64,000 nucleotides of DNA from Ideonella dechloratans (GTDB lineage: Bacteria > Pseudomonadota > Gammaproteobacteria > Burkholderiales > Burkholderiaceae_C): the NCBI RefSeq assembly GCF_021049305.1, contig NZ_CP088082.1, positions 434,001 through 498,000 on the forward strand, read 5' to 3'. Positions 16,243-23,972 of this stretch are shown in pieces; the stretch's first letter is position 1, and every line of letters starts with the position of its first letter. Made by a program: the position numbers and the translations under genes. Under the pieces are notes generated by a model that saw only the letters and a list, made by a program, of their open reading frames with translations, made no database searches and was not told the origin of the DNA.

Positions 16243-17973
16243 TCAGCGCAGCAGGGCGGCCACGAGACCCAGCACCGTCAGCGCCAGCACCGCGCTGACG
16301 GTCTGCCAGAAGCGCACCGGGTGGCGCTCGATCAGCGGCACGCGGGCCGGTTCGGCCCAGCGTGGGTCCGGAGCGGCCAGTGCGTGGGTGAACTCGGACA
16401 GGGCCTCGTGCCGGCGCGCGGGCTGCGGGTGCAGGGCCTTGGCCAGCACCGTGTCCAGCCAGGCGGGCAGCTCGGGCCGGTGCTGGCGCAGCGGGATGTA
16501 GCGCAGGCCGGCCAGGTCCCGCGGGCTGCGCAGCCGGGGCACCTGCAGGCCGTAGGGCAGCTGGCCGCTGAGCATCTGGTAGGTCAGCACCGCCAGCGAG
16601 AAGAGCTCCGAGGCCACGCCCGGCGGGTGGCCGACGAAGTACTCCGGCGCCAGGTACTGCAGCGTGCCGGCCAGCGCGGGGTCGCGTTCGGTCAGGCCAG
16701 CCTCGGCCAGCCCGGCCACATGCACCGAGCCGAAGTCGATCAGCTTGAGCGTGCCGGTGCGGTCGATCATCAGGTTCTCGGGCCGCAGGTCCTGGTGCAG
16801 CATCTCCTTGCGGTGGAAGGCTTGCAGGCCCGCGGCGATCTGCTGCACCCAGGGCCGCACCTCGGCCAGGCCGGGCCGGGGGTGGTCGCGCATCCACTGC
16901 GCCAGCGTCTGTCCGTCGATGTGTTCCATCACGACGAACAGGTGCTGGCGGGGCCGTGGGCTTCCCGCCGGCTTGAGCACATGCGGGTGGTCGATGCGCC
17001 GGGCCACCCACTCCTCCAGCAGGAAACGGTCGATGGCCTGGACGTCGGCCCGCAGATCCTGGGCGGGCACCTTCAAGGCCACCGGCTGCCCGCTGGCGTC
17101 GTCGGTGGCCAGCCAGACCTGGCTGCGGGCGCTGGCGTGCAGTTCGCGCAGCAGGGTGTAGCCCTCGAAGGACATGCGGGCCTGCAGCGGCGGGGGAAAG
17201 GGCAGACTGCGCTGCCCATCCACCGCGGCCTGGGCCTCGGCCGGCGGCAGGGCCTCCACGCGCACCAGCTGCACGGTGATGTTGTCCTGGCTGCAGCGCG
17301 CCAGCGCGGTGGCGGTCAGGGCCGCGGCACAGGCGTCCAGGTCGGTCGGGTGTCGGGCCAGGGCGGCGTGCACATCGGTGGCGCTGAGGTACTCATAGGC
17401 GCCGTCGGTGGCCAGCAGGTAGACCTCGCCCTCGGCCAGCGGCCAGCAGCGGTAGTCGATCTCGACCGCGGCATCGGCACCCAGCGCCCGGGCCAGGTGG
17501 CTCTCGGCCGAGGACAGGCGCACCCGGTGATCCTGGGTCAGCGCTTCCAGCGCCTGGGGATGCAGGCGGTGGATGCGGCTGTCGCCCACATGCAGCAGGT
17601 GGCCTTCGCGCCCCTTGAGGATCAGGGCGCTGAAGGTGCAGACATAGCCGCGGTCGGGATCGAAGCGGGCATCGCTGCGGCGGGTCTGGGCATGCAGCCA
17701 GGCGTTGGTGGCCTCCAGCACGCACTGGCCGGCGCGGCGCACGGTCCAGGTCTCGGCCGTGTCGTAGTAGTCCTCCAGGAAGCTGCGCACCGCGGCCGCG
17801 CTGGCCACCTGGCTGACGCGGCTGCTGCTGATGCCGTCGGCCAGCGCCAGCACGACACCCTGGGTGGCGAGCCGGGCACCGGTCGGCACGACCGCGCCGT
17901 GGAAGTCCTGGTTGACCGGCTTGGCCCCGGCCAGCGAGTGCTGGCCGATCGAGACGCGCAGTGCCTGGGTCAT
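16243..17973 (-). CDS. PP2C-type phosphatase fused to Ser/Thr protein kinase
   Basis: A 576-residue bifunctional signalling protein. The PP2C domain (about 1-240) retains the metal-binding signatures QDFHG, LADGISSS, LLHVGDSR, LATDGAYEY and SQDNIT. The kinase domain (about 270-540) has the VALKVP lysine, catalytic loop HQDLRPENLM and LIDFGS in place of DFG. One C-terminal transmembrane helix (VSAVLALTVLGLVAALL) anchors it to the inner membrane. It lies 8 bp after the nirC stop, so it belongs to the nitrite unit, a known pairing in proteobacterial nitrate-assimilation clusters. Likely adjusts transport or assimilation by phosphorylation; target unknown. ATG 17973. Confidence 0.85.
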   Translation of the reverse strand: MTQALRVSIGQHSLAGAKPVNQDFHGAVVPTGARLATQGVVLALADGISSSRVSQVASAAAVRSFLEDYYDTAETWTVRRAGQCVLEATNAWLHAQTRRSDARFDPDRGYVCTFSALILKGREGHLLHVGDSRIHRLHPQALEALTQDHRVRLSSAESHLARALGADAAVEIDYRCWPLAEGEVYLLATDGAYEYLSATDVHAALARHPTDLDACAAALTATALARCSQDNITVQLVRVEALPPAEAQAAVDGQRSLPFPPPLQARMSFEGYTLLRELHASARSQVWLATDDASGQPVALKVPAQDLRADVQAIDRFLLEEWVARRIDHPHVLKPAGSPRPRQHLFVVMEHIDGQTLAQWMRDHPRPGLAEVRPWVQQIAAGLQAFHRKEMLHQDLRPENLMIDRTGTLKLIDFGSVHVAGLAEAGLTERDPALAGTLQYLAPEYFVGHPPGVASELFSLAVLTYQMLSGQLPYGLQVPRLRSPRDLAGLRYIPLRQHRPELPAWLDTVLAKALHPQPARRHEALSEFTHALAAPDPRWAEPARVPLIERHPVRFWQTVSAVLALTVLGLVAALLR

Positions 17974-17981
17974 GGGGCCGT

Positions 17982-18794
17982 TCAGGCCAGGGCGCGCTTG
18001 GGCGCCGTCTTGTAGTGGGTGGAATACAGCGCCACGCCGACGAAGGTCAGGCCGCCCACCAGGTTGCCCAGCACCGTCGGGATCTCGTTCCACAGCAGGT
18101 AGTCCATGAAGGTGAACTTGCCGCCCAGCATCAGGCCCGAGGGGAACAGGAACATGTTCACCACCGAATGCTCGAAGCCCATGTAGAAGAACACCAGGAT
18201 GGGCATCCACATGGCCATGATCTTGCCGGAGACGCTGGTGGACATCAGCGCGGCCACCACGCCGGTGGAGACCATCCAGTTGCACATCACGCCGCGCACG
18301 AAGAGGGTCAGCATGCCGGCGGCGCCGTGGGCGGCGTAGCCCAGGGTGCGGGCCTCGCCGATGCCGCCGATCTTCTGGCCGATCGCGTTGGGCGCCTCGG
18401 AGAAGCCGAAGGTGAAGATGATGGCCATGAACACCGCGACCGTCAGCGCCCCGGCGAAGTTGCCGACGAAGACCAGGCCCCAGTTGCGGGCCACGCCAGC
18501 CCAGGTGGCGCCGGGCCGCTTGTCCAGCACGGCCAGGGGCGCCAGGGTGAAGACGCCGGTCAGCAGATCGAAGCCCAGCAGGTAGAGCATGCAGAAGCCG
18601 ACCGGGAAGAGCAGGGCCCCGATCAGCGGGTTGCCGGTGTTGATGTTGATGCTGACGGCGAAGGCGGCGGCCAGCGCCAGGATGGCACCGGCCATGTAGG
18701 CGCGGATCAGGGTGTCGCGGGTGGACATCAGCAGCTTGGATTCGCCGGCATCGACCATCTTGGTCACGAATTCGGTGGGGGCGAGGTAGGCCAT
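17982..18794 (-). CDS. nirC: Formate/nitrite transporter family protein (NirC-like)
   Basis: A 270-residue FNT-family channel with six transmembrane segments. It begins MAYLAPTEFVTKMVDAGESK and contains the family pore motifs ININTGNPLIGALLFPVGF, LVFVGNFAGAL, VRGVMCNWMV and FEHSVVNMFLFPSG. It moves nitrite (or formate) across the inner membrane. Proximity to nirBD and nasR favours nitrite. ATG 18794 with AGGAA five bases upstream. A long leader precedes it with hairpins, a terminator and a candidate sigma-54 promoter. Confidence 0.88.
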   Translation of the reverse strand: MAYLAPTEFVTKMVDAGESKLLMSTRDTLIRAYMAGAILALAAAFAVSININTGNPLIGALLFPVGFCMLYLLGFDLLTGVFTLAPLAVLDKRPGATWAGVARNWGLVFVGNFAGALTVAVFMAIIFTFGFSEAPNAIGQKIGGIGEARTLGYAAHGAAGMLTLFVRGVMCNWMVSTGVVAALMSTSVSGKIMAMWMPILVFFYMGFEHSVVNMFLFPSGLMLGGKFTFMDYLLWNEIPTVLGNLVGGLTFVGVALYSTHYKTAPKRALA

Positions 18795-18862
18795 GGGGGT
18801 TCCTTCAGGACAGGCAGACATGGAGGAGACAGTGCGGCCCATGCCGGCCGCAGCCGGGCATG

Positions 18863-18882
18863 AAAAAAGGCGCCCACGCCTG
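18863..18882 (-). terminator. Intrinsic terminator in the nirC leader (attenuator)
   Basis: On the minus strand AGGCG-TGGG-CGCCT is followed by six U residues, a typical intrinsic terminator, about 70 nt before the nirC start. Its location upstream of a gene and downstream of a nasR-type ANTAR gene points to regulated termination. Confidence 0.7.
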
Positions 18883-18883
18883 G

Positions 18884-18916
18884 ACCGGTCCGCACCGGTT
18901 GCAGGCATGGACGCCT
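18884..18916 (-). promoter_or_regulatory. Two-hairpin leader upstream of nirC terminator (candidate ANTAR target)
   Basis: RNA of the minus strand can form AGGC-GUCCAU-GCCU (18903-18916) and ACCGG-UGCGGA-CCGGU (18884-18899), two short stems with hexanucleotide loops directly before the terminator stem. ANTAR proteins such as NasR bind paired hexaloop hairpins and prevent terminator formation. The second loop has G at position 4 as the consensus requires; the first loop does not match well. Functional assignment is inference. Confidence 0.5.
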
Positions 18917-19004
18917 TTGTCCACACATTCGCGCACCCTTTGCAGGCAGCCAGGCGGCCTGCAGGGGCTGGTTCAAGCCGCCGTTAGCTTGACGGGCAGT
19001 CAGT

Positions 19005-19021
19005 AAGCACGTGGTGTGCCA
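19005..19021 (-). promoter_or_regulatory. Candidate sigma-54 promoter of nirC unit
   Basis: The minus strand reads TGGCAC-ACCAC-GTGCT. GG and GC are separated by exactly 10 bp as sigma-54 requires, with one mismatch in the -12 box (GTGC for TTGC). It lies just after the nasR stop and would give a leader of about 200 nt containing the hairpins and terminator. NtrC/sigma-54 control is the norm for nas operons of the Klebsiella type. Confidence 0.5.
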
Positions 19022-19048
19022 CCAGCGTTCCGGCCGGCCGGCGCGTCT

Positions 19049-20368
19049 TCAGTCCGCCGCCGGGGCCGCGGGCCTGGCAAAGGCCAGGTCGGGCAGCGAG
19101 AGTGTGGCCTCGGCGACGTCGAGCAGGCGGCGGTTCTGGTCCATGGCCGTCTTCTGCAGGGCGCGGAAGGCGGCTTCCTCGGACAGGCCCATGCGCGACA
19201 TCAGCACGCCCTTCGCGCGCTCGATGATCTTGCGCTCGTGCAGGGCACGCTTGGCGGCCTCCAACTCCATCTCCACGCTGGCCAGGCGGGCCGTCTGGGC
19301 CTGCAGCAGCTCGACCATGGAGGACATGGCCTGGGCGTCCCGGGCCTGGGTGTCGGGCGCGGCCTCACCCGGCGGGTGGGTCAGCTGCGGCACGCTGCCC
19401 GGGTGGCCGGAGATGCCGAAGAACTCGACCACCGCGTGGGTGTGCGGTGGCGGGGTGTTGCGCAGCCGCTGGACCAGGCCCTCGGCATCCTGCAGCTCCT
19501 GCGTCAGCACCTCCAGCTGCCGGGCACAGGCCTGGCGCAGTCCCTGCACCAATTCGGTTTCCAGCTGCCACAGATCGGTGATGCGTTCGCTGGCCACCTC
19601 GAACCAGCGGCCGCTGAGCTGGGCGTCCAGCGCGGCGCCGGGGCGGGCCGTGCACAGGGTGCGGCGCAGCCGCTCCAGCTGGGCCACAGTGGGCGTGAGC
19701 TGCAGCTGCTGCCAGCGTGCGCGCAGGGCCGGTTCGGCAAATTCCTCGAAGATGCCCAGGCTGCGCTCCTGCGCCTCGATCAGGTGGGTGATGCGTTCCT
19801 GCTCGACCGGCAGGGCCTGGCCGGACGCGAAGAGCTGGCCGCCCACGGCGCGCTCCTGGCCCGCCGCCTCCTTGCCCTGCACCAGGTGGACGAAGGCCAC
19901 CAGCTGGCGCGACACGCCGGGATGGACGGTGTTGTCCGCCAGGTGGAAGACCAGCTCCACCAGGCCGGCGATGACCCGGCTGAAGGCCGCCACGCTGTCG
20001 TGCGCGCTCGGCTGGCAGCGCTCGATCTGCAGGCGCAGCTCGCGCAGCGCGTCCAGATCCAGCAGCACCCAGGCCATCAGGGACAGCAGCCGGGCGGTCG
20101 CGCCCTGGGCGGGATCGAGCTGGGCCTCGAACAGCGCACGCAGCTGCTGCTCCAGCGGCGTGGCCGCCTGCTGGGCCTCCATGCGCTGGGTGTTGAACTG
20201 CAGGCCGTGCGAGGCCAGGAAGATGCTGCAGGCCCCGCGTTCGCGCTGCAGGGCGTGAATCAGCTGGCCGATGACCGTGACCAGCTCGACCCGCGCGGCC
20301 AGGTGGCGCACGGCGTCGATGTCCAGCTGCTTGGCACGCAGGACGAATTGGGAGACAGGCTGCGGCAT
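19049..20368 (-). CDS. nasR: NIT-domain ANTAR antiterminator (NasR-like nitrate/nitrite sensor)
   Basis: A 439-residue RNA-binding regulator. The N-terminal two thirds match a NIT nitrate/nitrite-sensing helical domain (LIHALQRERGACSIFLASHG near residue 40, then long helices). A coiled segment (MVELLQAQTARLASVEMELEAAKRAL) leads to a C-terminal ANTAR domain (ERKIIERAKGVLMSRMGLSEEAAFRALQKTAMDQNRRLLDVAEA). In Klebsiella NasR, nitrate binding lets ANTAR bind leader RNA and override a terminator. Here the gene lies between nirBD and the nirC leader, ideal for that job. ATG 20368; co-directional with nirD, 70 bp downstream of it. Confidence 0.85.
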   Translation of the reverse strand: MPQPVSQFVLRAKQLDIDAVRHLAARVELVTVIGQLIHALQRERGACSIFLASHGLQFNTQRMEAQQAATPLEQQLRALFEAQLDPAQGATARLLSLMAWVLLDLDALRELRLQIERCQPSAHDSVAAFSRVIAGLVELVFHLADNTVHPGVSRQLVAFVHLVQGKEAAGQERAVGGQLFASGQALPVEQERITHLIEAQERSLGIFEEFAEPALRARWQQLQLTPTVAQLERLRRTLCTARPGAALDAQLSGRWFEVASERITDLWQLETELVQGLRQACARQLEVLTQELQDAEGLVQRLRNTPPPHTHAVVEFFGISGHPGSVPQLTHPPGEAAPDTQARDAQAMSSMVELLQAQTARLASVEMELEAAKRALHERKIIERAKGVLMSRMGLSEEAAFRALQKTAMDQNRRLLDVAEATLSLPDLAFARPAAPAAD

Positions 20369-20438
20369 GGGGTGGGGCGCTTCGGCGCGTTCGGAAGACG
20401 GCCCCGATTGTCCGCAAGATGGGTGCCGGCCGGAACCC

Positions 20439-20783
20439 TCAGGTGGCTTCGGTGCTCACCAGCACGCGTCCGTCCTTCACCCGCACGGCGTAAGGGCGCA
20501 CCGACCATTCGGGTGACTCCAGGCAGACGCCGGTGCGCAGGTCGATGTGGTGCTTGTACAGCGGCGAGGCCACCACCAGGTGCTCGCCCAGGTTGCCCAC
20601 CAGCCCGCGCGAGAGCACGCTGGCGCCGGCCTTCGGGTCCACGTTGTCGATGGCGAAGAATTGGTTCTGGCCGATGCGGAAGATGGCGACCTGGTGCGTG
20701 TCCACCCGGGCGCAGACGCCGGTGTCCGGCAGGATGTCCTCGACCGCGCAGACGGCGGTCCAGTCGGAAACGAGGGTGTCCAT
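20439..20783 (-). CDS. nirD: Nitrite reductase (NADH) small subunit NirD
   Basis: A 114-residue Rieske-like small subunit of assimilatory NADH-nitrite reductase. It follows the NirD fold (WTAVCAVEDILPDTGVCARV, FAIDNVDP, SPLYKHHIDLRTGVCLE, YAVRVKDGRVLV). As in other NirD proteins the Rieske Cys/His iron ligands are incomplete (SPLYKHH instead of CPxHG), consistent with a structural role. Starts at ATG 20783, 17 bp after the nirB stop; probably translationally coupled to nirB. Confidence 0.93.
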   Translation of the reverse strand: MDTLVSDWTAVCAVEDILPDTGVCARVDTHQVAIFRIGQNQFFAIDNVDPKAGASVLSRGLVGNLGEHLVVASPLYKHHIDLRTGVCLESPEWSVRPYAVRVKDGRVLVSTEAT

Positions 20784-20800
20784 GGTTCGGGGCTCCTGGG

Positions 20801-23341
20801 TCAGGTGGGGCTGTTGGTGGATGCGGCGTGGGTGGCGTCGGCGCGTTCCTCCGGCCGGGCCGGGCGGATCTGGCCGCGCTCCTGCACGAAGACGATGTGC
20901 TCGTCGGGCTGCGTGCTGTTGACGAAGCTGCGGAAGCGCTGGCGCACGGCGGGCGTGGTGACGGCGGTCTTCCATTCGCACTGGTAGCGGTCCACCACCT
21001 GCTGCATCTGGGCCTCCAGCTCGGCGGCCAGCCCCAGGGTGTCGCGCAGCAGCACGCCCTTGAGGTAGTCCAGCCCGCCTTCGAGGTTGTCGCGCCAGGT
21101 GCTGGTGCGCTGCAGGCGGTCGGCGGTGCGCACGTAGAACATCAGGAAGCGGTCGATCAGGCGGATCAGCGCGTCCTTGCTCAGGTCGCTGGCGATCAGC
21201 TCGGCGTGGCGCGGCTTCATGCCGCCGTTGCCGCAGACATAGAGGTTCCAGCCCTTGTCGGTGGCGATGATGCCCACGTCCTTGCTCTGGGCCTCGGCGC
21301 ATTCGCGGGTGCAGCCCGAGACGCCGAACTTGATCTTGTGTGGCGCGCGCAGGCCCTTGTAGCGGTTCTCCAGCGCAATGGCCAGGCCGGTGCTGTCGTC
21401 CACGCCGTAGCGGCACCAGGTGCTGCCCACGCAGCTCTTCACGGTGCGCAGGCTCTTGCCATAGGCATGGCCGCTCTCGAAGCCGGCGGCGATCAGCTCC
21501 TCCCAGATCAGGGGCAACTGCTCGACACGGGCACCGAACAGGTCGACCCGCTGGCCGCCGGTGATCTTGGTGTACAGGCCGTACTTCTTGGCCACCTGGC
21601 CCACGGCGATCAGGCCCTCGGGGGTGACCTCGCCACCGGGCATGCGCGGCACCACCGAGTAGCTGCCGTCCTTCTGGATGTTGCCCAGGAAGTAGTCGTT
21701 GCTGTCCTGCAGGGGCGCCAGCTCGGGCTGCAGCACGAAGTCGTTCCAGCAGGAGGCGAAGATGCTGGCCGCCGCGGGCTTGCAGATGTCGCAGCCCAGG
21801 CCCTGGCCGTGTTTGGCCAGCAGGTCCTCGAAAGTCTTGATCTGGCCCACGCGGACCAGGTGGAACAGCTCCTGGCGCGAGTGCGGGAAGTGCTCGCACA
21901 GGTGGTTGTTCACCGCCAGGCCGCGCCTGGCCATCTCGGCCTTCATGACCTGGGTGACCAGGGGCACGCAGCCGCCGCAGGTGGCGCCGGCCTTGCAGCC
22001 GGCCTTCAGCGCGGCGATGGTGGTGGCGCCGCCGGCCACCGCCTCGGCGATCTGGCCCTTGCTGACGTTGTTGCAGGAGCAGATCTGCGCGCTGTCGGGC
22101 AGGGCGTCCACGCCCAGGCCGGCCTTGGCCTGGCCGTCGCCGGCCGGCAGGATCAGCGCCTCGGGATGCTCGGGCAGGGCGATGCCGTTCAAGGCCATCT
22201 GCAGCAGGGTGCCGTACTCGGCCGCGTCGCCCACCAGCACGGCCCCCAGCAGCTGGCGGCCGTCCTCGCTGACGACGATCTTCTTGTAGATGCCGTTCAG
22301 TTCGTCGGTGAAGGAGAAGCTGCGGCAGTGCGGCGTCTTGCCGTGGGCATCGCCGATGCTGGCCACGTCCACGCCCATCAGCTTGAGCTTGGTGCTCATG
22401 TCGGCGCCCGCGAAGGCGGCCGCGGCCTCGCCGGCGATGTGGCGCGCGGCCACGCGGGCCATCTCGTAGCCCGGGGCCACCAGGCCGAAGGTCTGCTCGT
22501 TCCAGGACGCGCACTCGCCGATGGCGTAGACGTGCGGATCGCTGCTGCGGCAGTGGTCGTCGATCACCACGCCGCCGCGCGGGCCGATGGCCAGCACGCA
22601 CTGGCGGGCGAGTTCGTCGCGCGGCCGGATGCCGGCGGAGAACACGATCAGGTCGGTTTCCAGGTAGCTGCCGTCCTCGAACACCATGCGGTGGCGGTGC
22701 TCGGCGCCGTCGGTGATCTGGGTGGTGCTGCGCCGGGTGTGCACGTGCACACCCAGGGCCTCGATCTTCTCGCGCAGGATGCGGCCGCCGCTCTCGTCCA
22801 CCTGCACCGCCATCAGGCGCGGGGCGAATTCCACCACATGGGTCTCCAGCCCGAGGTCGCGCAGGGCCTTGGCGCATTCCAGGCCCAGCAGACCGCCGCC
22901 CACCACCACGCCGCGCCGGGCCTTGGCGCTGGCGGCCTGCATGGCCTCCAGATCGTCGATGGTGCGGTAGACGAAGCAGTTCGGCCGCTCGCGACCGGCG
23001 ATGGGCGGCACGAAGGGCACCGAGCCGGTGGCCAGCACCAGCACGTCGTAGGGCAGCACCTCGCCATCGGCGGTGGTCACGGTGCGCACCCGGCGGTCCA
23101 CGCTGGCGGCCCGGGCCGCCAGGCGCAGGTCGAAGCCGGTGCGCTCGAAGAAGCCGGGCTCGACCAGGGACAGATCCTGGGCGGACTTGCCGGCGAAGAA
23201 CTCGGAGAGGTGGACCCGGTCGTAGGCCGGGCGGGCTTCCTCGCACAGGACGGTGACCTGCGCCTCGGTCAGGCCGGTCTCGGCCAGGCTCTGCAGGAAT
23301 TGGTGGCCCACCATGCCGTGGCCGGCGACGACGATTTTCAT
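20801..23341 (-). CDS. nirB: Nitrite reductase (NADH) large subunit NirB
   Basis: An 846-residue enzyme that reduces nitrite to ammonium with NADH in the cytoplasm. Domains in order: FAD/NAD oxidoreductase (residues 1-320; VVAGHGMVGHQ, GVVVGGGLLGLECA), BFD-like [2Fe-2S] Cys clusters (about 415-500; CSCNN, CKAGATCGGC), then sulfite/nitrite reductase ferredoxin-like and siroheme/[4Fe-4S] domain (about 545-780). Cluster ligands are visible in CVGSTWC and CTREC. The ATG at 23341 (MKIVVAGHG) is the family start; a longer frame upstream is not needed. First gene of nirB-nirD-nasR. Confidence 0.95.
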   Translation of the reverse strand: MKIVVAGHGMVGHQFLQSLAETGLTEAQVTVLCEEARPAYDRVHLSEFFAGKSAQDLSLVEPGFFERTGFDLRLAARAASVDRRVRTVTTADGEVLPYDVLVLATGSVPFVPPIAGRERPNCFVYRTIDDLEAMQAASAKARRGVVVGGGLLGLECAKALRDLGLETHVVEFAPRLMAVQVDESGGRILREKIEALGVHVHTRRSTTQITDGAEHRHRMVFEDGSYLETDLIVFSAGIRPRDELARQCVLAIGPRGGVVIDDHCRSSDPHVYAIGECASWNEQTFGLVAPGYEMARVAARHIAGEAAAAFAGADMSTKLKLMGVDVASIGDAHGKTPHCRSFSFTDELNGIYKKIVVSEDGRQLLGAVLVGDAAEYGTLLQMALNGIALPEHPEALILPAGDGQAKAGLGVDALPDSAQICSCNNVSKGQIAEAVAGGATTIAALKAGCKAGATCGGCVPLVTQVMKAEMARRGLAVNNHLCEHFPHSRQELFHLVRVGQIKTFEDLLAKHGQGLGCDICKPAAASIFASCWNDFVLQPELAPLQDSNDYFLGNIQKDGSYSVVPRMPGGEVTPEGLIAVGQVAKKYGLYTKITGGQRVDLFGARVEQLPLIWEELIAAGFESGHAYGKSLRTVKSCVGSTWCRYGVDDSTGLAIALENRYKGLRAPHKIKFGVSGCTRECAEAQSKDVGIIATDKGWNLYVCGNGGMKPRHAELIASDLSKDALIRLIDRFLMFYVRTADRLQRTSTWRDNLEGGLDYLKGVLLRDTLGLAAELEAQMQQVVDRYQCEWKTAVTTPAVRQRFRSFVNSTQPDEHIVFVQERGQIRPARPEERADATHAASTNSPT

Positions 23342-23672
23342 GGGTTGCTCCGAAGGGAAGCGGCACACGCGGCGCGTGCGCACATCAGGAGGGGCACCGC
23401 GCGCCAGGCCGGTGCCGACAGAAAACCGCCGTCGTTAGCGGGCGAGGGGCGGAGCAGCCATACCCCGTTCACCTCGAGCCCCTGTCAAGCAAACGGGATG
23501 CCAGACGATGGACCGGGTGTTTCCGGGGCCCGTGGCGGGCAGACGCCGCCACGCCGGCCCGTGACGGTGCGCAGCCCACCAGTCCCGGGGCGGCCCGCCC
23601 CAGCCTGGTGCGGCCTGGCCGACTTGCCCGACATCAAGCCGCCCCCCGGCGAGGACGCGCACACTGCAGGGC
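23342..23672. other. nirB leader and promoter region
   Basis: 331 bp between nirB (minus) and the DUF3079 gene (plus). It holds a candidate sigma-54 promoter (23487-23503). The roughly 130-nt nirB leader can form a 7-bp hairpin GGCACCG/CGGTGCC within about 23390-23420, but I see no clean terminator with a U-tract, so attenuation of nirB is not supported as well as for nirC. Nothing protein-coding is seen. Confidence 0.6.
23487..23503 (-). promoter_or_regulatory. Candidate sigma-54 promoter of nirBD-nasR
   Basis: Minus strand TGGCAT-CCCGT-TTGCT matches the sigma-54 consensus with the exact GG-N10-GC spacing and a perfect TTGC -12 box. Predicted start is about 12 bp downstream, giving a leader of roughly 130 nt. 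Fits nitrogen-limitation control by NtrC; no full NtrC dyad was identified, only GGTGC half-site-like sequences further upstream. Confidence 0.6.
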
Positions 23673-23894
23673 ATGGCCAAGCGCTTTCCGCTGCACCCCG
23701 CCCATCCCGAGCGCACCTGCTGGGGCTGTGACCGCTATTGCCCGGCGCATGCCATGGCCTGCGGCAACGGCTCGGACCGCACCCAGCATCCCGAGGAACT
23801 GTTCGGCCCGGACTGGGCCGAGTGGGTGCCGCCCACCGAGGCCGAGCGAAGCCCGCCGGCTCCCGCCGGGGTGCCCGCCCAGGATGGGCCCTGA
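23673..23894 (+). CDS. DUF3079 family small protein
   Basis: A 73-residue protein matching the DUF3079 pattern: MAKRFPLHPAHPERTCWGCDRYCPAHAM then ACGNGSDRTQHPEELFG. Four conserved Cys (CWGCDRYC...C) suggest metal or cluster binding. Family function is unknown. Encoded divergently from nirB; whether it shares nitrogen control is not evident. The C-terminal tail is Pro/Ala-rich. Confidence 0.85.
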   Translation: MAKRFPLHPAHPERTCWGCDRYCPAHAMACGNGSDRTQHPEELFGPDWAEWVPPTEAERSPPAPAGVPAQDGP

Positions 23895-23972
23895 ACCGTC
23901 CGCCGCGTCCGCCTTACACTGCCAGCCCGAGAGACCTGAAGCTCGCAGAAGCGCAGGGGAGGGCGTTGTGGG

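Noticed and set aside
23342..23475. ANTAR-type attenuator in the nirB leader
   Set aside because: Hairpins can be drawn, but there is no clear terminator with a U-tract and no paired hexaloops, unlike the nirC leader.
19016..23731. A 1571-codon open frame on the plus strand opposite nasR, nirD and nirB
   Set aside because: It is the antisense shadow of well-identified minus-strand genes in very GC-rich DNA; its translation is low-complexity and matches no family.
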